Shown one piece after another: positions 55,920-64,000 of a DNA stretch of 64,000 bases. Every line of letters begins with the position of its first letter. Position 1 is the stretch's first letter. The translations under genes and the position numbers were made by a program. The DNA lies in assembly GCF_036014215.1 (NCBI RefSeq), contig NZ_CP107921.1, positions 248,001 through 312,000 of the forward strand, in the 5' to 3' direction. Source of the DNA: Streptomyces sp. NBC_00440 (lineage in GTDB: Bacteria > Actinomycetota > Actinomycetes > Streptomycetales > Streptomycetaceae). The notes under the pieces are model-generated. The model was not told where the DNA came from. It saw only the letters and a list, made by a program, of their open reading frames with translations, and ran no database searches.

Positions 55920-56669
55920 ATGGGTGTCTCCACCTCAAGCCCGCTCAGCGGCGTAACCGTGGTCACCGTCGACTTCCCTCCGGTCAACGCCCTGCCCGTA
56001 CAGGGCTGGTACGACCTGGCAGCGGCCGTGCGCGCCGCGGGCGCCGACCCGTCCGTGCGCTGCGTGGTGCTCGCCGCGGCCGGGCGCGGATTCAACGCCG
56101 GAGTCGACATCAAGGAAATGCAGCGCACCGACGGCCATGAGGCACTGGTGGGCGCCAACCGCGGCTGCGCCGAGGCGTTCGCCGCGGTGTACGAGTGCGA
56201 GGTCCCGGTGGTCGCGGCCGTGGCGGGCTTCTGCCTGGGCGGCGGTATCGGCCTGGTGGGCAACGCGGACGCCATCGTGGCGAGCGACGACGCGACCTTC
56301 GGCCTCCCCGAGCTGGACCGGGGCGCGCTCGGCGCCGCGACCCACCTCGCGCGCCTGGTCCCGCAGCATCTGATGCGCACCCTCTACTACACCTCGCGCA
56401 CCGCCACCGCGCAGGAACTGCACCACCATGGCTCGGTGTGGAAGATCGTCCCGCGCGCGGAGGTGCTGGACGCGGCCGTACGGCTGGCGGCGGAGATCGC
56501 CGCCAAGGACGGCACTCTGATCCGCCTCGCGAAGGCGGCCATCAACGGGATCGACCCGGTCGACGTCCGCCGCAGCTACCGCTTCGAACAGGGCTTCACC
56601 TTCGAGGCCAACCTGATCGGCGTCGCCGACCGGGTCCGTGACACCTTCGGAAGCAAGGAGAAGTCGTGA
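55920..56669 (+). CDS. echA20: EchA20-like crotonase (ring D hydrolase)
   Basis: A 249-aa enoyl-CoA hydratase/isomerase-fold protein. The oxyanion-hole blocks are GRGFNAGVDIKEM and FCLGGGIGLVGNADAI. EchA20 hydrolyses the D ring of the CoA-linked HIP intermediate to give COCHEA-CoA, the substrate of IpdAB. It is first in an operon with ipdA, ipdB and ipdC, overlapping ipdA by GTGA. The ATG at 55920 was chosen because the in-frame ATG at 55890 lies within the operator. Confidence 0.85.
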   Translation: MGVSTSSPLSGVTVVTVDFPPVNALPVQGWYDLAAAVRAAGADPSVRCVVLAAAGRGFNAGVDIKEMQRTDGHEALVGANRGCAEAFAAVYECEVPVVAAVAGFCLGGGIGLVGNADAIVASDDATFGLPELDRGALGAATHLARLVPQHLMRTLYYTSRTATAQELHHHGSVWKIVPRAEVLDAAVRLAAEIAAKDGTLIRLAKAAINGIDPVDVRRSYRFEQGFTFEANLIGVADRVRDTFGSKEKS

Positions 56670-57559
56670 GCAGCGACACACCCGGGGAGACCGGGCAGAC
56701 CGGAAAGATCATGTCGCCGGACGAGGTCGCCGGACGGCTGCGCAGCGGCATGACGATCGGGATCGGCGGCTGGGGCTCCCGGCGCAAGCCCATGGCGCTC
56801 GTCCGGGCCCTGCTGCGGTCGGACGTCACCGATCTGACCGTCATCTCGTACGGCGGCCCCGATGTGGGCCTGCTGGCCGCCGCCGGGAAGATCCGCAAGC
56901 TGGTTGCCGCCTTCACCACGCTCGACTCCATCCCGCTGGAGCCGCACTTCCGTGCGGCGCGCCAGCGCGGTGACTTCGAGCTGACCGAGCTGGACGAGTC
57001 GATGTTCATGTGGGGGCTGACCGCGGCCACCCACCGGCTGCCGTTCCTGCCGGTGCGGGCCGGTCTCGGCTCGGACGTGATGCGGGTCAACCCCGAGCTG
57101 CGTACGGTCACTTCGCCGTACGCGGACGGCGAGGAACTGGTGGCCGTGCCCGCGCTGCGGATGGACGCCGCACTCGTCCACCTCAACCGGGCCGACGCAC
57201 GGGGCAACGCCCAGTACCTGGGCCCCGACCCGTACTTCGACGACCTCTTCTGCGACGCGGCGACCGAGGCGTACGTCTCGTGCGAACGCCTCGTGCCGAG
57301 CACGGAGTTCGCCGATGCGGGCGCGCCGCAGACCCTGTTGGTGGGGCGGCAGTCGGTGACCGGGGTCGTCGAGACCCCGAACGGGGCGCACTTCACCTCC
57401 TGCATGCCGGACTACGGACGCGACGAGCCGTTCCAGGCGGCGTACGCCAAGGCCGCCGCGGATCCGGACGCCTGGCGGGAGTTCACCGCACGCTTCCTGT
57501 CCGGGGACGAGGACACCTATCAGGCCGCGGTCGCGGCGTTCGCCGAGGAGGGCGCATGA
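56666..57559 (+). CDS. ipdA: IpdA, CoA-transferase-fold subunit alpha (ring C opening)
   Basis: A 297-aa class I CoA-transferase-like alpha subunit (MSPDEVAGRLRSGMTIGIGG near residue 16). IpdAB opens the last steroid ring, ring C, of COCHEA-CoA by hydrolysis. A Glu at position 105 (RGDFELTELDES) is a candidate for the catalytic Glu reported for IpdA; confirm by alignment. GTG start overlaps the echA20 stop, and the stop overlaps the ipdB start (ATGA). Confidence 0.88.
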   Translation: MSSDTPGETGQTGKIMSPDEVAGRLRSGMTIGIGGWGSRRKPMALVRALLRSDVTDLTVISYGGPDVGLLAAAGKIRKLVAAFTTLDSIPLEPHFRAARQRGDFELTELDESMFMWGLTAATHRLPFLPVRAGLGSDVMRVNPELRTVTSPYADGEELVAVPALRMDAALVHLNRADARGNAQYLGPDPYFDDLFCDAATEAYVSCERLVPSTEFADAGAPQTLLVGRQSVTGVVETPNGAHFTSCMPDYGRDEPFQAAYAKAAADPDAWREFTARFLSGDEDTYQAAVAAFAEEGA

Positions 57560-58341
57560 GCACACAGGACGCCACCGCCGATGAGCGGAGCGATGTCACC
57601 CGCGCCGAGTACTGCGTCATCGCCTGCGCGGAGGCCTGGCGGGGTGACGGCGAGATCCTGGCCAGCCCGATGGGTACCGTGCCCGCTGTCGGTGCCCGGC
57701 TCGCCCGGCTGACCTTCTCCCCCGACCTGCTGCTCACCGACGGCGAGGCGCTGGTGATCGGCGATGTCCCCGCCATCGGCGCCACGCCGGAGGTCGTCGA
57801 GGGCTGGCTGCCGTACCGGCGGCACCTCTCCATGGTGACCGGCGGCAAGCGGCACGTGATGATGGGCGCCAGCCAGCTCGACCGGCACGGCAACCAGAAC
57901 ATCAGCTGCATCGGCGACTGGAAGCAGCCCGCCAGGCAGCTGCTGGGTGTGCGCGGCGCCCCGGTCAACACCATCAACAACCCGACGAGTTACTGGGTGC
58001 CGCGGCACTCCACCCGGGTGTTCGTCGACAAGGTCGACATGGTCAGCGGTGTCGGCCACGACCGCGCCGCCGCCGCGGGCCCTTCGGCCACCCGATTCCA
58101 CGAGCTGCGCCGGGTCGTCACCGATCTGGCGGTGCTGGACTTCGAGACCCCGGACCGCACACTGCGCGTACGCTCGCTGCACCCCGGGGTGAGCGCGGAC
58201 CAGGTGCGCGAGGCCACCGGCTTCCCGCTCACGATCGCCGACGACGTACCCCGTACCCGCGAGCCGAGCGCGGAGGAACTCCGGCTGATCCGTACGGTCA
58301 TCGACCCTGCGGGGCTGCGCAACCGTGAGGTGCGTACGTGA
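57556..58341 (+). CDS. ipdB: IpdB, CoA-transferase-fold subunit beta
   Basis: A 261-aa beta partner of IpdA, with EYCVIACAEAWRGDGEILAS and GASQLDRHGNQNISCIGDW, the usual CoA-transferase beta block. It forms a heteromeric ring-opening hydrolase with IpdA. The ATG at 57556 starts within the ipdA stop; a longer in-frame extension to 57010 overlaps ipdA and is not real. The stop overlaps the ipdC GTG. Confidence 0.88.
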   Translation: MSTQDATADERSDVTRAEYCVIACAEAWRGDGEILASPMGTVPAVGARLARLTFSPDLLLTDGEALVIGDVPAIGATPEVVEGWLPYRRHLSMVTGGKRHVMMGASQLDRHGNQNISCIGDWKQPARQLLGVRGAPVNTINNPTSYWVPRHSTRVFVDKVDMVSGVGHDRAAAAGPSATRFHELRRVVTDLAVLDFETPDRTLRVRSLHPGVSADQVREATGFPLTIADDVPRTREPSAEELRLIRTVIDPAGLRNREVRT

Positions 58342-59465
58342 CCGGGGACAGCGGCGGTACGGGCCCGGCCGCCGCGCTCTCCACCCCGTTCACCGAGCTG
58401 GTCGGCGTGCGCCATCCGGTCGTGCAGACCGGCATGGGGTGGGTGGCGGGGCCCCGTCTGGTGTCGGCGTCGGCCAACGCCGGGGCGCTGGGCATCCTGG
58501 CCTCCGCGACCATGACGCTGGAGCAGCTGCGCTCGGCGGTGCGCGAGGTCAGGTCCCGTACGGACCAGCCCTTCGGCGTCAACCTCCGGGCCGACGCGGG
58601 CGACGCCGCGGACCGGGTGGCCCTCATCATCGAGGAGGGCGTGCGGGTGGCGTCCTTCGCGCTCGCCCCTTCCGAGGCCCTGATCGGCCGGCTGAAGGAC
58701 GCGGGCGTCGTGGTGATCCCGTCCATCGGTGCGCGCCGGCACGCCGAGAAGGTGGCCGCGTGGGGCGCCGACGCGGTCATCGTGCAGGGCGGCGAGGGCG
58801 GCGGGCACACCGGTGAGGTCGCCACCACGGTGCTGCTTCCGCAGGTCGTCGACGCGGTGGACATCCCGGTCGTGGCGGCGGGCGGTTTCCGTGACGGCCG
58901 CGGTCTGGTGGCCGCGCTCGCCCAGGGCGCGGCGGGCGTGGCGATGGGCACCCGGTTCCTGCTGACTTCGGACAGCACGGTGCCTGACGCGGTGAAGGCG
59001 GAGTATCTCGCGGCGGGTGTCAAGGACATCACCGTCACCACCAAGGTCGACGGGCTGCCGCACCGGATGCTCCGTACGCCGCTGGTCGCCTCGCTGGAAC
59101 GCTCGGGGCGGCCCGCGGCGCTGCTGCGGGCGCTGCGACACGCCGCCGGTTTCAAGGCGCACTCCGGTCTCGGCTGGGCGGAGATGGTCCGCGACGGCCT
59201 GGCCATGAAGCACGGCAAGGACCTGACCTGGAGTCAGGTGCTGCTGGCCGCCAACACACCGATGATGCTCAAGGCGTCGATGGTGGACGGCCGCCCCGAT
59301 CTGGGGGTGATGGCGTCGGGGCAGGTCGCCGGATTGATCGACGATCTGCCGTCCTGTGCCGAGCTCGTCGGCCGGATCATGTCCGAGGCCCACGAGACGC
59401 TGCGGTCGCTGGCCGCGCTGGAGGCCGGAGTCGCCGTCCCTGGTGCGTCCACCGGGACCGGCTGA
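58338..59465 (+). CDS. ipdC: IpdC, FMN-dependent enoyl-CoA reductase-like protein
   Basis: A 375-aa TIM-barrel protein of the nitronate monooxygenase/FMN family: HPVVQTGMGWVAGPRL at the start, the FMN phosphate loop VQGGEGGGHTGEVAT, and GGFRDGRGLVAALAQGA. IpdC acts on a CoA-linked C/D-ring intermediate in the HIP pathway. Last gene of the echA20 operon; a strong stem-loop follows. Confidence 0.85.
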   Translation: MTGDSGGTGPAAALSTPFTELVGVRHPVVQTGMGWVAGPRLVSASANAGALGILASATMTLEQLRSAVREVRSRTDQPFGVNLRADAGDAADRVALIIEEGVRVASFALAPSEALIGRLKDAGVVVIPSIGARRHAEKVAAWGADAVIVQGGEGGGHTGEVATTVLLPQVVDAVDIPVVAAGGFRDGRGLVAALAQGAAGVAMGTRFLLTSDSTVPDAVKAEYLAAGVKDITVTTKVDGLPHRMLRTPLVASLERSGRPAALLRALRHAAGFKAHSGLGWAEMVRDGLAMKHGKDLTWSQVLLAANTPMMLKASMVDGRPDLGVMASGQVAGLIDDLPSCAELVGRIMSEAHETLRSLAALEAGVAVPGASTGTG

Positions 59466-59479
59466 GAACACCGGGACAT

Positions 59480-59536
59480 GCAACGGCCGTGCCTTCCCGG
59501 CACCTGGAGGTGCTGGGAACGGCACGGCCGCATTGC
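59480..59536. terminator. long stem-loop terminator between ipdC and fadA6
   Basis: CGGCCGTGCC...CACCT pairs with AGGTG...GGCACGGCCG over about 22 bp with two small bulges and a GG loop; GCAA and TTGC extend the base. Serves convergent genes. Confidence 0.8.
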
Positions 59537-59554
59537 GTGAGAGGCCTGCCGGAA

Positions 59555-59591
59555 GCCCCGCCGGATGCCGGTAGGAGGCATCCGACGGGGC
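59555..59591. terminator. second stem-loop next to fadA6
   Basis: GCCCCGCCGGATGCC pairs with GGCATCCGACGGGGC around GGTAGGA, one mismatch. Just past the fadA6 stop on the minus strand. Confidence 0.7.
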
Positions 59592-59598
59592 CGTCGTG

Positions 59599-60756
59599 TC
59601 AGAGGCGCTCGATGATGGTGACGTTGGCCTGGCCGCCGCCCTCGCACATGGTCTGGAGGCCGTAGCGCCCGCCGGTGCGCTCCAGTTCGTGCAGGAGCGT
59701 CGTCATCAGCTTGGTGCCGGTCGCCCCGAGCGGGTGGCCCAGTGCGATGGCACCACCGTTGACATTGACCTTCTCCGGATCGGTGCCGGTCTCCTTCAGC
59801 CAGGCCAGCACCACAGGCGCGAACGCCTCGTTGATCTCGACCAGGTCGATGTCGTCCATGGACATGCCCGCCTTCTTCAGCGCGTACGCCGTGGCCGGTA
59901 TGGGCGCGGACAGCATCCGGATCGGGTCCTCGCCGCGTACCGAGAGGTGGTGGATCCGGGCCCGGGGCGTCAGCCCGTGCTCGCGTACGGCCCGTTCGGA
60001 TGCGAGCAGCATGGCCGACGCCCCGTCGGAGACCTGGGACGAGACGCCGGCGGTGAGCCGGCCGCCTTCGACAACCGGCTTCAGTCCGGCCATCTTCTCC
60101 AGTGAGGTGTCCCGGCGCGGCCCCTCGTCGGTGGTGACCTCCCCGTAGGCGACCGTCTCGCGTGCGAAGCGCCCTTCGTCGATCGCCCGGAGCGCGCGCT
60201 GGTGCGAGCGGAGCGCGAACTCCTCCATGTCGGTACGGGAGATGCCCCACTTCTCGGCGATCAGTTCGGCGCCGTGGAACTGGTTGACGGGCTGGTCGCC
60301 GTAGCGCGCCCGCCACCCCTCGGACCCGGCGTACGGCCCTTCGGTCAGCCCCAGCGGCTCGGCGGCCTGCCGGCTGGCGAAGGCGATGGGAATCATCGAC
60401 ATGTTCTGGGTGCCGCCCGCGACCACGAGGTCCTGGGTGCCGGACAGCACCCCCTGCGCGGCGAAGTGCACGGCCTGCTGGGAGGAACCGCACTGCCGGT
60501 CGACGGTCACACCCGGCACCTCCTCGGGGAGCCCGGCGGCCAGCCAGCTCGTCCGGGCGATGTCCCCGGCCTGCGGGCCGACCGTGTCCAGGCAGCCGAA
60601 CACGACGTCCTCGACGGCGGACGGGTCGATACCGGAGCGCTCCACGAGCGCCCGGAGCACATGCGCGCCGAGGTCGGCCGGGTGGACGGCGCTGAGCCCG
60701 CCCTTGCGCCGCCCGACCGGGGTGCGTACCGCTTCGACGATGTAGGCCTCGGCCAT
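59599..60756 (-). CDS. fadA6: FadA6-like thiolase
   Basis: A 385-aa thiolase with catalytic Cys in DRQCGSSQQAV, NEAFAPV, GGAIALGHPLGATG and the second Cys in MCEGGG. It would release acetyl- or succinyl-type units from the ring-opened steroid product. The ATG at 60756 has GGAGGAG 5 nt upstream; the longer in-frame extension overlaps the promoter-proximal gap and kstR2 end, so it was dropped. Transcribed after kstR2. Confidence 0.88.
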   Translation of the reverse strand: MAEAYIVEAVRTPVGRRKGGLSAVHPADLGAHVLRALVERSGIDPSAVEDVVFGCLDTVGPQAGDIARTSWLAAGLPEEVPGVTVDRQCGSSQQAVHFAAQGVLSGTQDLVVAGGTQNMSMIPIAFASRQAAEPLGLTEGPYAGSEGWRARYGDQPVNQFHGAELIAEKWGISRTDMEEFALRSHQRALRAIDEGRFARETVAYGEVTTDEGPRRDTSLEKMAGLKPVVEGGRLTAGVSSQVSDGASAMLLASERAVREHGLTPRARIHHLSVRGEDPIRMLSAPIPATAYALKKAGMSMDDIDLVEINEAFAPVVLAWLKETGTDPEKVNVNGGAIALGHPLGATGTKLMTTLLHELERTGGRYGLQTMCEGGGQANVTIIERL

Positions 60757-60814
60757 GACTGCTCCTCCATGGGAACCTGATGGGGTTCCGACCGTCCGGC
60801 AACCGGCGGTCGGT

Positions 60815-61489
60815 CTACGTTTCCTGGTGCGGCCCGGACGCGATGCCTTCCAGCACCATCGCCAGGTACTGGCGGGCGATCTCCTCCGGGCTGTGCTGTC
60901 CGCCCGGCCGGTACCAGCTCGCGGCGACCCAGACGGTGTCGCGCACGAAGCGGTAGGTGAGACGGACGTCGAGATCGCCGCGGAAGGCCCCATCGGAGAC
61001 GCCGCGTTCGAGCGTTCCGAGCCAGGCCTTCTCGTACTTCTCCTGCGAGTCGGCGAGATAGCCGAAGCGCGGCTGCACGGAGAGGTACTTCGATTCCTTC
61101 TGGTAGATGGCGACTGCGGCGCGGTGCCGGTCGATCTCCCGGAAGGACTCGGTCACAAGGGCTTCGATGGTCTCCCTGGGGCCGAGACCGGAGGCGAGTA
61201 CGGCGTCGTAGCGGGCCCACAGCTCGTCCAGGAAGGTGGTCAGGATTTCATCGAGCATCGACTCCTTGGAGTCGAAGTGGTAGTAGAGGCTGCCGGCCAG
61301 GATCCCGGCCTCGTCCGCGATCTTCCGCACCGTGGTGGCGTTGTAGCCCTGAGCTGCGAACACCTCGGCGGCGGTGGCGAGCAGCTCCCTGCGCCGCGCG
61401 GGCGAGGGACTCATCGCGGTCTTCTTCTTGGCTGCGGTCGCGTTCTTGCCCGGCACGTTGTCGGCCGGCGCGTTCTTGGCTGTAGGCAC
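60815..61489 (-). CDS. kstR2: TetR-family repressor KstR2
   Basis: A 224-aa TetR-family regulator. After a Lys/Ala-rich start the helix-turn-helix is RRRELLATAAEVFAAQGYNA followed by TTVRKIADEAGILAGSLYYH (residues about 32-71). The ILAGSLYYHF block and the partners fadA6, ipdABC and fadD3 mark it as KstR2, which leaves DNA when HIP-CoA accumulates. It lies 21 bp after an SDR gene and before fadA6 in one operon, whose promoter carries a matching palindrome, so it should repress itself. Confidence 0.88.
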   Translation of the reverse strand: MPTAKNAPADNVPGKNATAAKKKTAMSPSPARRRELLATAAEVFAAQGYNATTVRKIADEAGILAGSLYYHFDSKESMLDEILTTFLDELWARYDAVLASGLGPRETIEALVTESFREIDRHRAAVAIYQKESKYLSVQPRFGYLADSQEKYEKAWLGTLERGVSDGAFRGDLDVRLTYRFVRDTVWVAASWYRPGGQHSPEEIARQYLAMVLEGIASGPHQET

Positions 61490-61510
61490 AGACCCATTGT
61501 CGTTCCCCGC

Positions 61511-62296
61511 TCACGCGTGCTGACTGCTGACCGACACCGTCTCGCCCGTCATGTACGAGGAGTAGCCGCTGGCCAGGAAGACGATGACGTTGGCGATCTC
61601 CCACGGCTCGGCGTACCGGCCGAAGGCCTCGGCCTCGGTGAGCTGTTCGAGCAGCTCGGGCGTGGTGACCTTCACCAGGTGCGGGTGCATGGCCAGGCTG
61701 GGCGAGACCGCGTTGACCCGTACGCCGTACTCGGCGGCCTCCACGGCGGCGCAGCGGGTGAGTGCCATCACGCCGGCCTTCGCGGCCGCGTAGTGGGCCT
61801 GTCCGCGCTGGGCGCGCCAGCCGATGACGGAGGCGTTGTTGACGACGACTCCCCCGCCGCCGGAGGCCTTCATCCGGCGCAGCGCGGCGCGGGTGCACCG
61901 GAAGGTCCCGTTCAGGGTGACGTCGATGACCTTGTCCCACTGGGCGTCGGTCATCTCGGTCAGCTCGGCGGTTCCGCCGAGCCCCGCGTTGTTGACGACG
62001 AGGTCGAGCCCGCCGTGCCGTTCCTCGGCCAGGTCGAAGAGGGCGCCCACCTGGTCCTCGTCGGTGACGTCGCAGGTGGCGCCGGCGACCCGGTCGGCGC
62101 CGAACTCATCGGCCAGGGCCCGGACGGTCTCGTCGAGGCGGCGGGCGTGGCTGTCGCCGAGGACGACGCGGGCGTCCTCCTCCAGGAACCGGCGCGCGGT
62201 GGCGCCGCCGATCCCCGCGCCGGCTGCCGCGGTGATCACTGCGGTACGGCCGGCGAGCAGCTGGTGCCCGGGGAGGTACTGCGGGGGCTTGTTCAC
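61511..62296 (-). CDS. ipdF: SDR oxidoreductase, IpdF-like
   Basis: A 261-aa short-chain dehydrogenase with TAAAGAGIGGATARRFLEED, NNAGLGGTAEL, NNASVIGWRAQRGQAHYAAAK and a C-terminal VSVSS. In mycobacteria the SDR beside fadE30 and kstR2 (IpdF, Rv3559c) oxidises a hydroxylated HIP-CoA intermediate. I assign the name from context and general likeness. GTG at 62296 with GAGGTGG upstream; first gene of the SDR-kstR2-fadA6 operon. Confidence 0.75.
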   Translation of the reverse strand: MNKPPQYLPGHQLLAGRTAVITAAAGAGIGGATARRFLEEDARVVLGDSHARRLDETVRALADEFGADRVAGATCDVTDEDQVGALFDLAEERHGGLDLVVNNAGLGGTAELTEMTDAQWDKVIDVTLNGTFRCTRAALRRMKASGGGGVVVNNASVIGWRAQRGQAHYAAAKAGVMALTRCAAVEAAEYGVRVNAVSPSLAMHPHLVKVTTPELLEQLTEAEAFGRYAEPWEIANVIVFLASGYSSYMTGETVSVSSQHA

Positions 62297-62378
62297 GGAT
62301 GTCCACCTCGCGATGCGGTCCGCTGCCGGGCGGTCCCGGTGCCGGATTCCTCGACGCTGCTCATGGCCGTAGGTTAAC

Positions 62379-62398
62379 CTACCAAACACTTGTTAGGG
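62379..62398. promoter_or_regulatory. KstR2-like operator in the SDR/enoyl-CoA hydratase divergent promoter
   Basis: CCTACCAAACACTTGTTAGG; its reverse complement contains AACAAGTGTTTGGT, which fits AnCAAGnnCTTGnT with one change. It is the best of the three boxes. Confidence 0.8.
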
Positions 62399-62427
62399 AA
62401 GAATACCTGCCAGAGAAGGAGCCGCCG

Positions 62428-63279
62428 ATGACCGCCGACCACGAAGAGCCCGTGGTGCGCTACGAGCGGCAGGGCCCCATAGCCCTCGTCACCATGAACC
62501 GCCCTGACTACCGCAACGCCCAGAACTCCGCGATGACGTACGCACTCGACCGCGCCTTCTACCGCGCCGCCGACGACAGCGAGGTCAAGGCCGTCGTCCT
62601 GGCGGGCGCCGGCCGGCACTTCTCCGCGGGGCACGACATCGGCACCCCGGAGCGCGACGCGCACCTCCCCTTCGACCGCACGGCGGGACTCTGGTGGGAC
62701 CACTCGGACAAGACGGGCGCGGAGAGCCGTTTCGCCCGGGAGTCCGAGGTCTATCTGGGCATGTGCCGGCGGTGGCGCGAGCTGCCGAAGCCGCTGATCG
62801 CCTCCGTGCAGGGCGCGTGTGTGGCGGGCGGGCTGATGCTCGCCTGGGTCTGCGACCTCATCGTCGCCTCCGACGACGCCTTCTTCGCGGACCCGGTCGT
62901 ACGGATGGGGATCCCCGGCGTCGAGTACTTCGCCCACCCCTGGGTGATGCCCCCGCGGATCGCCAAGGAGTTCCTCTTCACCGGTGACCGGATGAGCGCG
63001 CAGCGCGCCTACGAGGTCGGCATGGTCAACCGGGTCGTTCCCGCGGCCGAGCTCACCGACCGCACCCGTGAACTCGCCGCGCGCATCGCCGAGATGCCCC
63101 GGATGGGGCTGGCCCTGACCAAGCGCGCGGTCAACCAGGCCGAGGATCTTCAGGGCCTGCACACCGGTCTCGACTCGGTGTTCGGCCTGCACCATCTCGC
63201 CCACGCGCACAACGCCGAGACGGCGGCCGACTCGCTCGGCGGTATGGACATCGGTGCGATGAAGAAGGCAGGACGCTGA
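62428..63279 (+). CDS. enoyl-CoA hydratase/isomerase family protein
   Basis: A 283-aa crotonase-fold protein with GRHFSAGHDIGTPE and the second oxyanion block SVQGACVAGGLMLAWVCDLI. It differs from the echA20-like protein in length and in the WWDHSDKTG insertion. Probably hydrates an unsaturated CoA ester in the same steroid pathway. AAGGAG lies 6 nt before the ATG. It overlaps the acyl-CoA dehydrogenase start (TGATG). Confidence 0.85.
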   Translation: MTADHEEPVVRYERQGPIALVTMNRPDYRNAQNSAMTYALDRAFYRAADDSEVKAVVLAGAGRHFSAGHDIGTPERDAHLPFDRTAGLWWDHSDKTGAESRFARESEVYLGMCRRWRELPKPLIASVQGACVAGGLMLAWVCDLIVASDDAFFADPVVRMGIPGVEYFAHPWVMPPRIAKEFLFTGDRMSAQRAYEVGMVNRVVPAAELTDRTRELAARIAEMPRMGLALTKRAVNQAEDLQGLHTGLDSVFGLHHLAHAHNAETAADSLGGMDIGAMKKAGR

Positions 63280-64000
63280 TGGATCTCGACTTCACCGCCG
63301 CCGAGGACACCTTCCGCGCCGAGGCCCGCGAATGGCTCGCCGCGCATGTCCCCGCCTCGCCCCTGCCCTCCCTGGAGACCGCCGAGGGCTTCGCGGCCCA
63401 CCGCGCCTGGGAAGGGACCCTCTCGGCCGACCGCTGGTCGGTGGTCTCCTGGCCCGCCCGGCACGGCGGCCGGGACGCCTCGATCCTGCAGTGGCTGATC
63501 TTCGAGGAGGAGTACTTCGCGGCTGGCGCACCCGGCCGCGTCAGCCAGAACGGCATCAACCTCCTCGCCCCCACCCTCTTCGAGCACGGCAGCCCCGAGC
63601 AGTGCGCCCGGATCCTGCCCGCCATGGCGAGCGGTGAGGTGATCTGGGCGCAGGCCTGGTCCGAGCCCGAGTCCGGCTCGGATCTGGCCTCGCTGCGCTC
63701 CACCGCGACCCGGACGGCCGGCGGCTGGCTGCTCAACGGCCAGAAGGCGTGGTCGTCGCGGGCCGCCTTCGCCGACCGGGCCTTCGGGCTCTTCCGCAGC
63801 GACCCGGACGCGGACCGGCCGCACCGCGGCCTCACCTATCTGATGTTCCCGCTCGACGCCGACGGCGTGACCGTACGGCCCGTCGGACGCCTCGACGGCA
63901 AGCCGGCCTTCGCCGAACTCTTCCTCGACGACGTCTTCGTGCCCGACGCCGACGTCATCGGCGAGCCGAACCGCGGCTGGCAGGTCGCGATGAGCACAGC
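63279..64000 (+). CDS. acyl-CoA dehydrogenase (FadE30/31-type), 3' end beyond the window
   Basis: 240 codons of an acyl-CoA dehydrogenase are visible: MDLDFTAAEDTFRAEAREWL at the start, WPARHGGRDAS, then the FAD-contact region AQAWSEPESGSDLASLRSTA and GWLLNGQKAWSS. The catalytic Glu and the C-terminal helices lie past the edge. In the KstR2 locus such FadE proteins desaturate HIP-CoA intermediates, often as heteromers with a second FadE encoded next door. Confidence 0.87.
   Translation, partial: MDLDFTAAEDTFRAEAREWLAAHVPASPLPSLETAEGFAAHRAWEGTLSADRWSVVSWPARHGGRDASILQWLIFEEEYFAAGAPGRVSQNGINLLAPTLFEHGSPEQCARILPAMASGEVIWAQAWSEPESGSDLASLRSTATRTAGGWLLNGQKAWSSRAAFADRAFGLFRSDPDADRPHRGLTYLMFPLDADGVTVRPVGRLDGKPAFAELFLDDVFVPDADVIGEPNRGWQVAMST

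Noticed and set aside
57010..57555. N-terminal extension of IpdB
   Set aside because: It would overlap most of ipdA; the ATG at 57556 overlaps the ipdA stop in the usual ATGA manner and gives the expected family length.

Overview
The window is high-GC actinobacterial DNA and most likely comes from a Streptomyces chromosome. The evidence is a conservon (cvnA-D) with its CYP157/CYP154 cytochromes, a DUF5753-type XRE regulator facing an HATPase gene, many ATGA/GTGA stop-start overlaps, Tat- and Sec-exported glycosidases, and third-position GC so strong that long antisense open frames cover the large genes. I saw no rRNA, tRNA, CRISPR array, insertion sequence or replication origin.

1-24.8 kb: a hybrid NRPS/PKS cluster whose leftmost gene runs off the window. 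The minus-strand order of transcription is MbtH protein, type II thioesterase, an NRPS (FAAL-ACP-C-A-T-C-A-T), a PKS/NRPS (KS-AT-T-C-A-T-C), a SyrP-like Fe(II)/2-oxoglutarate dioxygenase, and a third NRPS (degenerate C-A-T-C...). Specificity residues read by eye give Ala (DLFNNALTY), a Cys-like code (DLFDMSLIW), malonyl-CoA (HAFH in the AT), a Thr-like code (DVWNVAMVH) and a His code (DSALLAEVW). A fatty-acylated hybrid peptide containing beta-hydroxyhistidine is the working prediction. Three of the C domains have altered catalytic motifs. An MFS exporter and an M28 metallopeptidase are divergent from the NRPS operon across an 844-bp regulatory region with a 21-bp tandem repeat.

24.8-33.9 kb: a long imperfect palindrome, a secreted adenosine-deaminase-family enzyme, and a conservon read on the minus strand (cvnA, cvnB, cvnC, cvnD, a CYP157-type P450 lacking the ExxR arginine). 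It ends in a wrecked CYP154-type P450, which keeps only its N-terminal and C-terminal ends. Next come an XRE regulator divergent from a probably leaderless HATPase gene, and a small uncharacterised protein.

34-51.2 kb: phosphoketolase and a tandem universal stress protein, a secreted GH76 glycosidase, a two-domain VOC protein, a Tat-exported GH2 beta-galactosidase, and a choline-to-glycine-betaine operon (betB, GMC choline dehydrogenase, then ATPase, fused permease and binding protein of a betaine/choline ABC importer) with a clear inverted repeat at its head.

51.3-64 kb: a steroid C/D-ring (HIP) degradation locus matching the mycobacterial/rhodococcal KstR2 regulon: MaoC, fadD3, three SDRs, echA20-like, ipdA, ipdB, ipdC, fadA6, kstR2, an enoyl-CoA hydratase and a partial acyl-CoA dehydrogenase. 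Three related palindromes sit in the three divergent promoter regions and are probably KstR2 operators.
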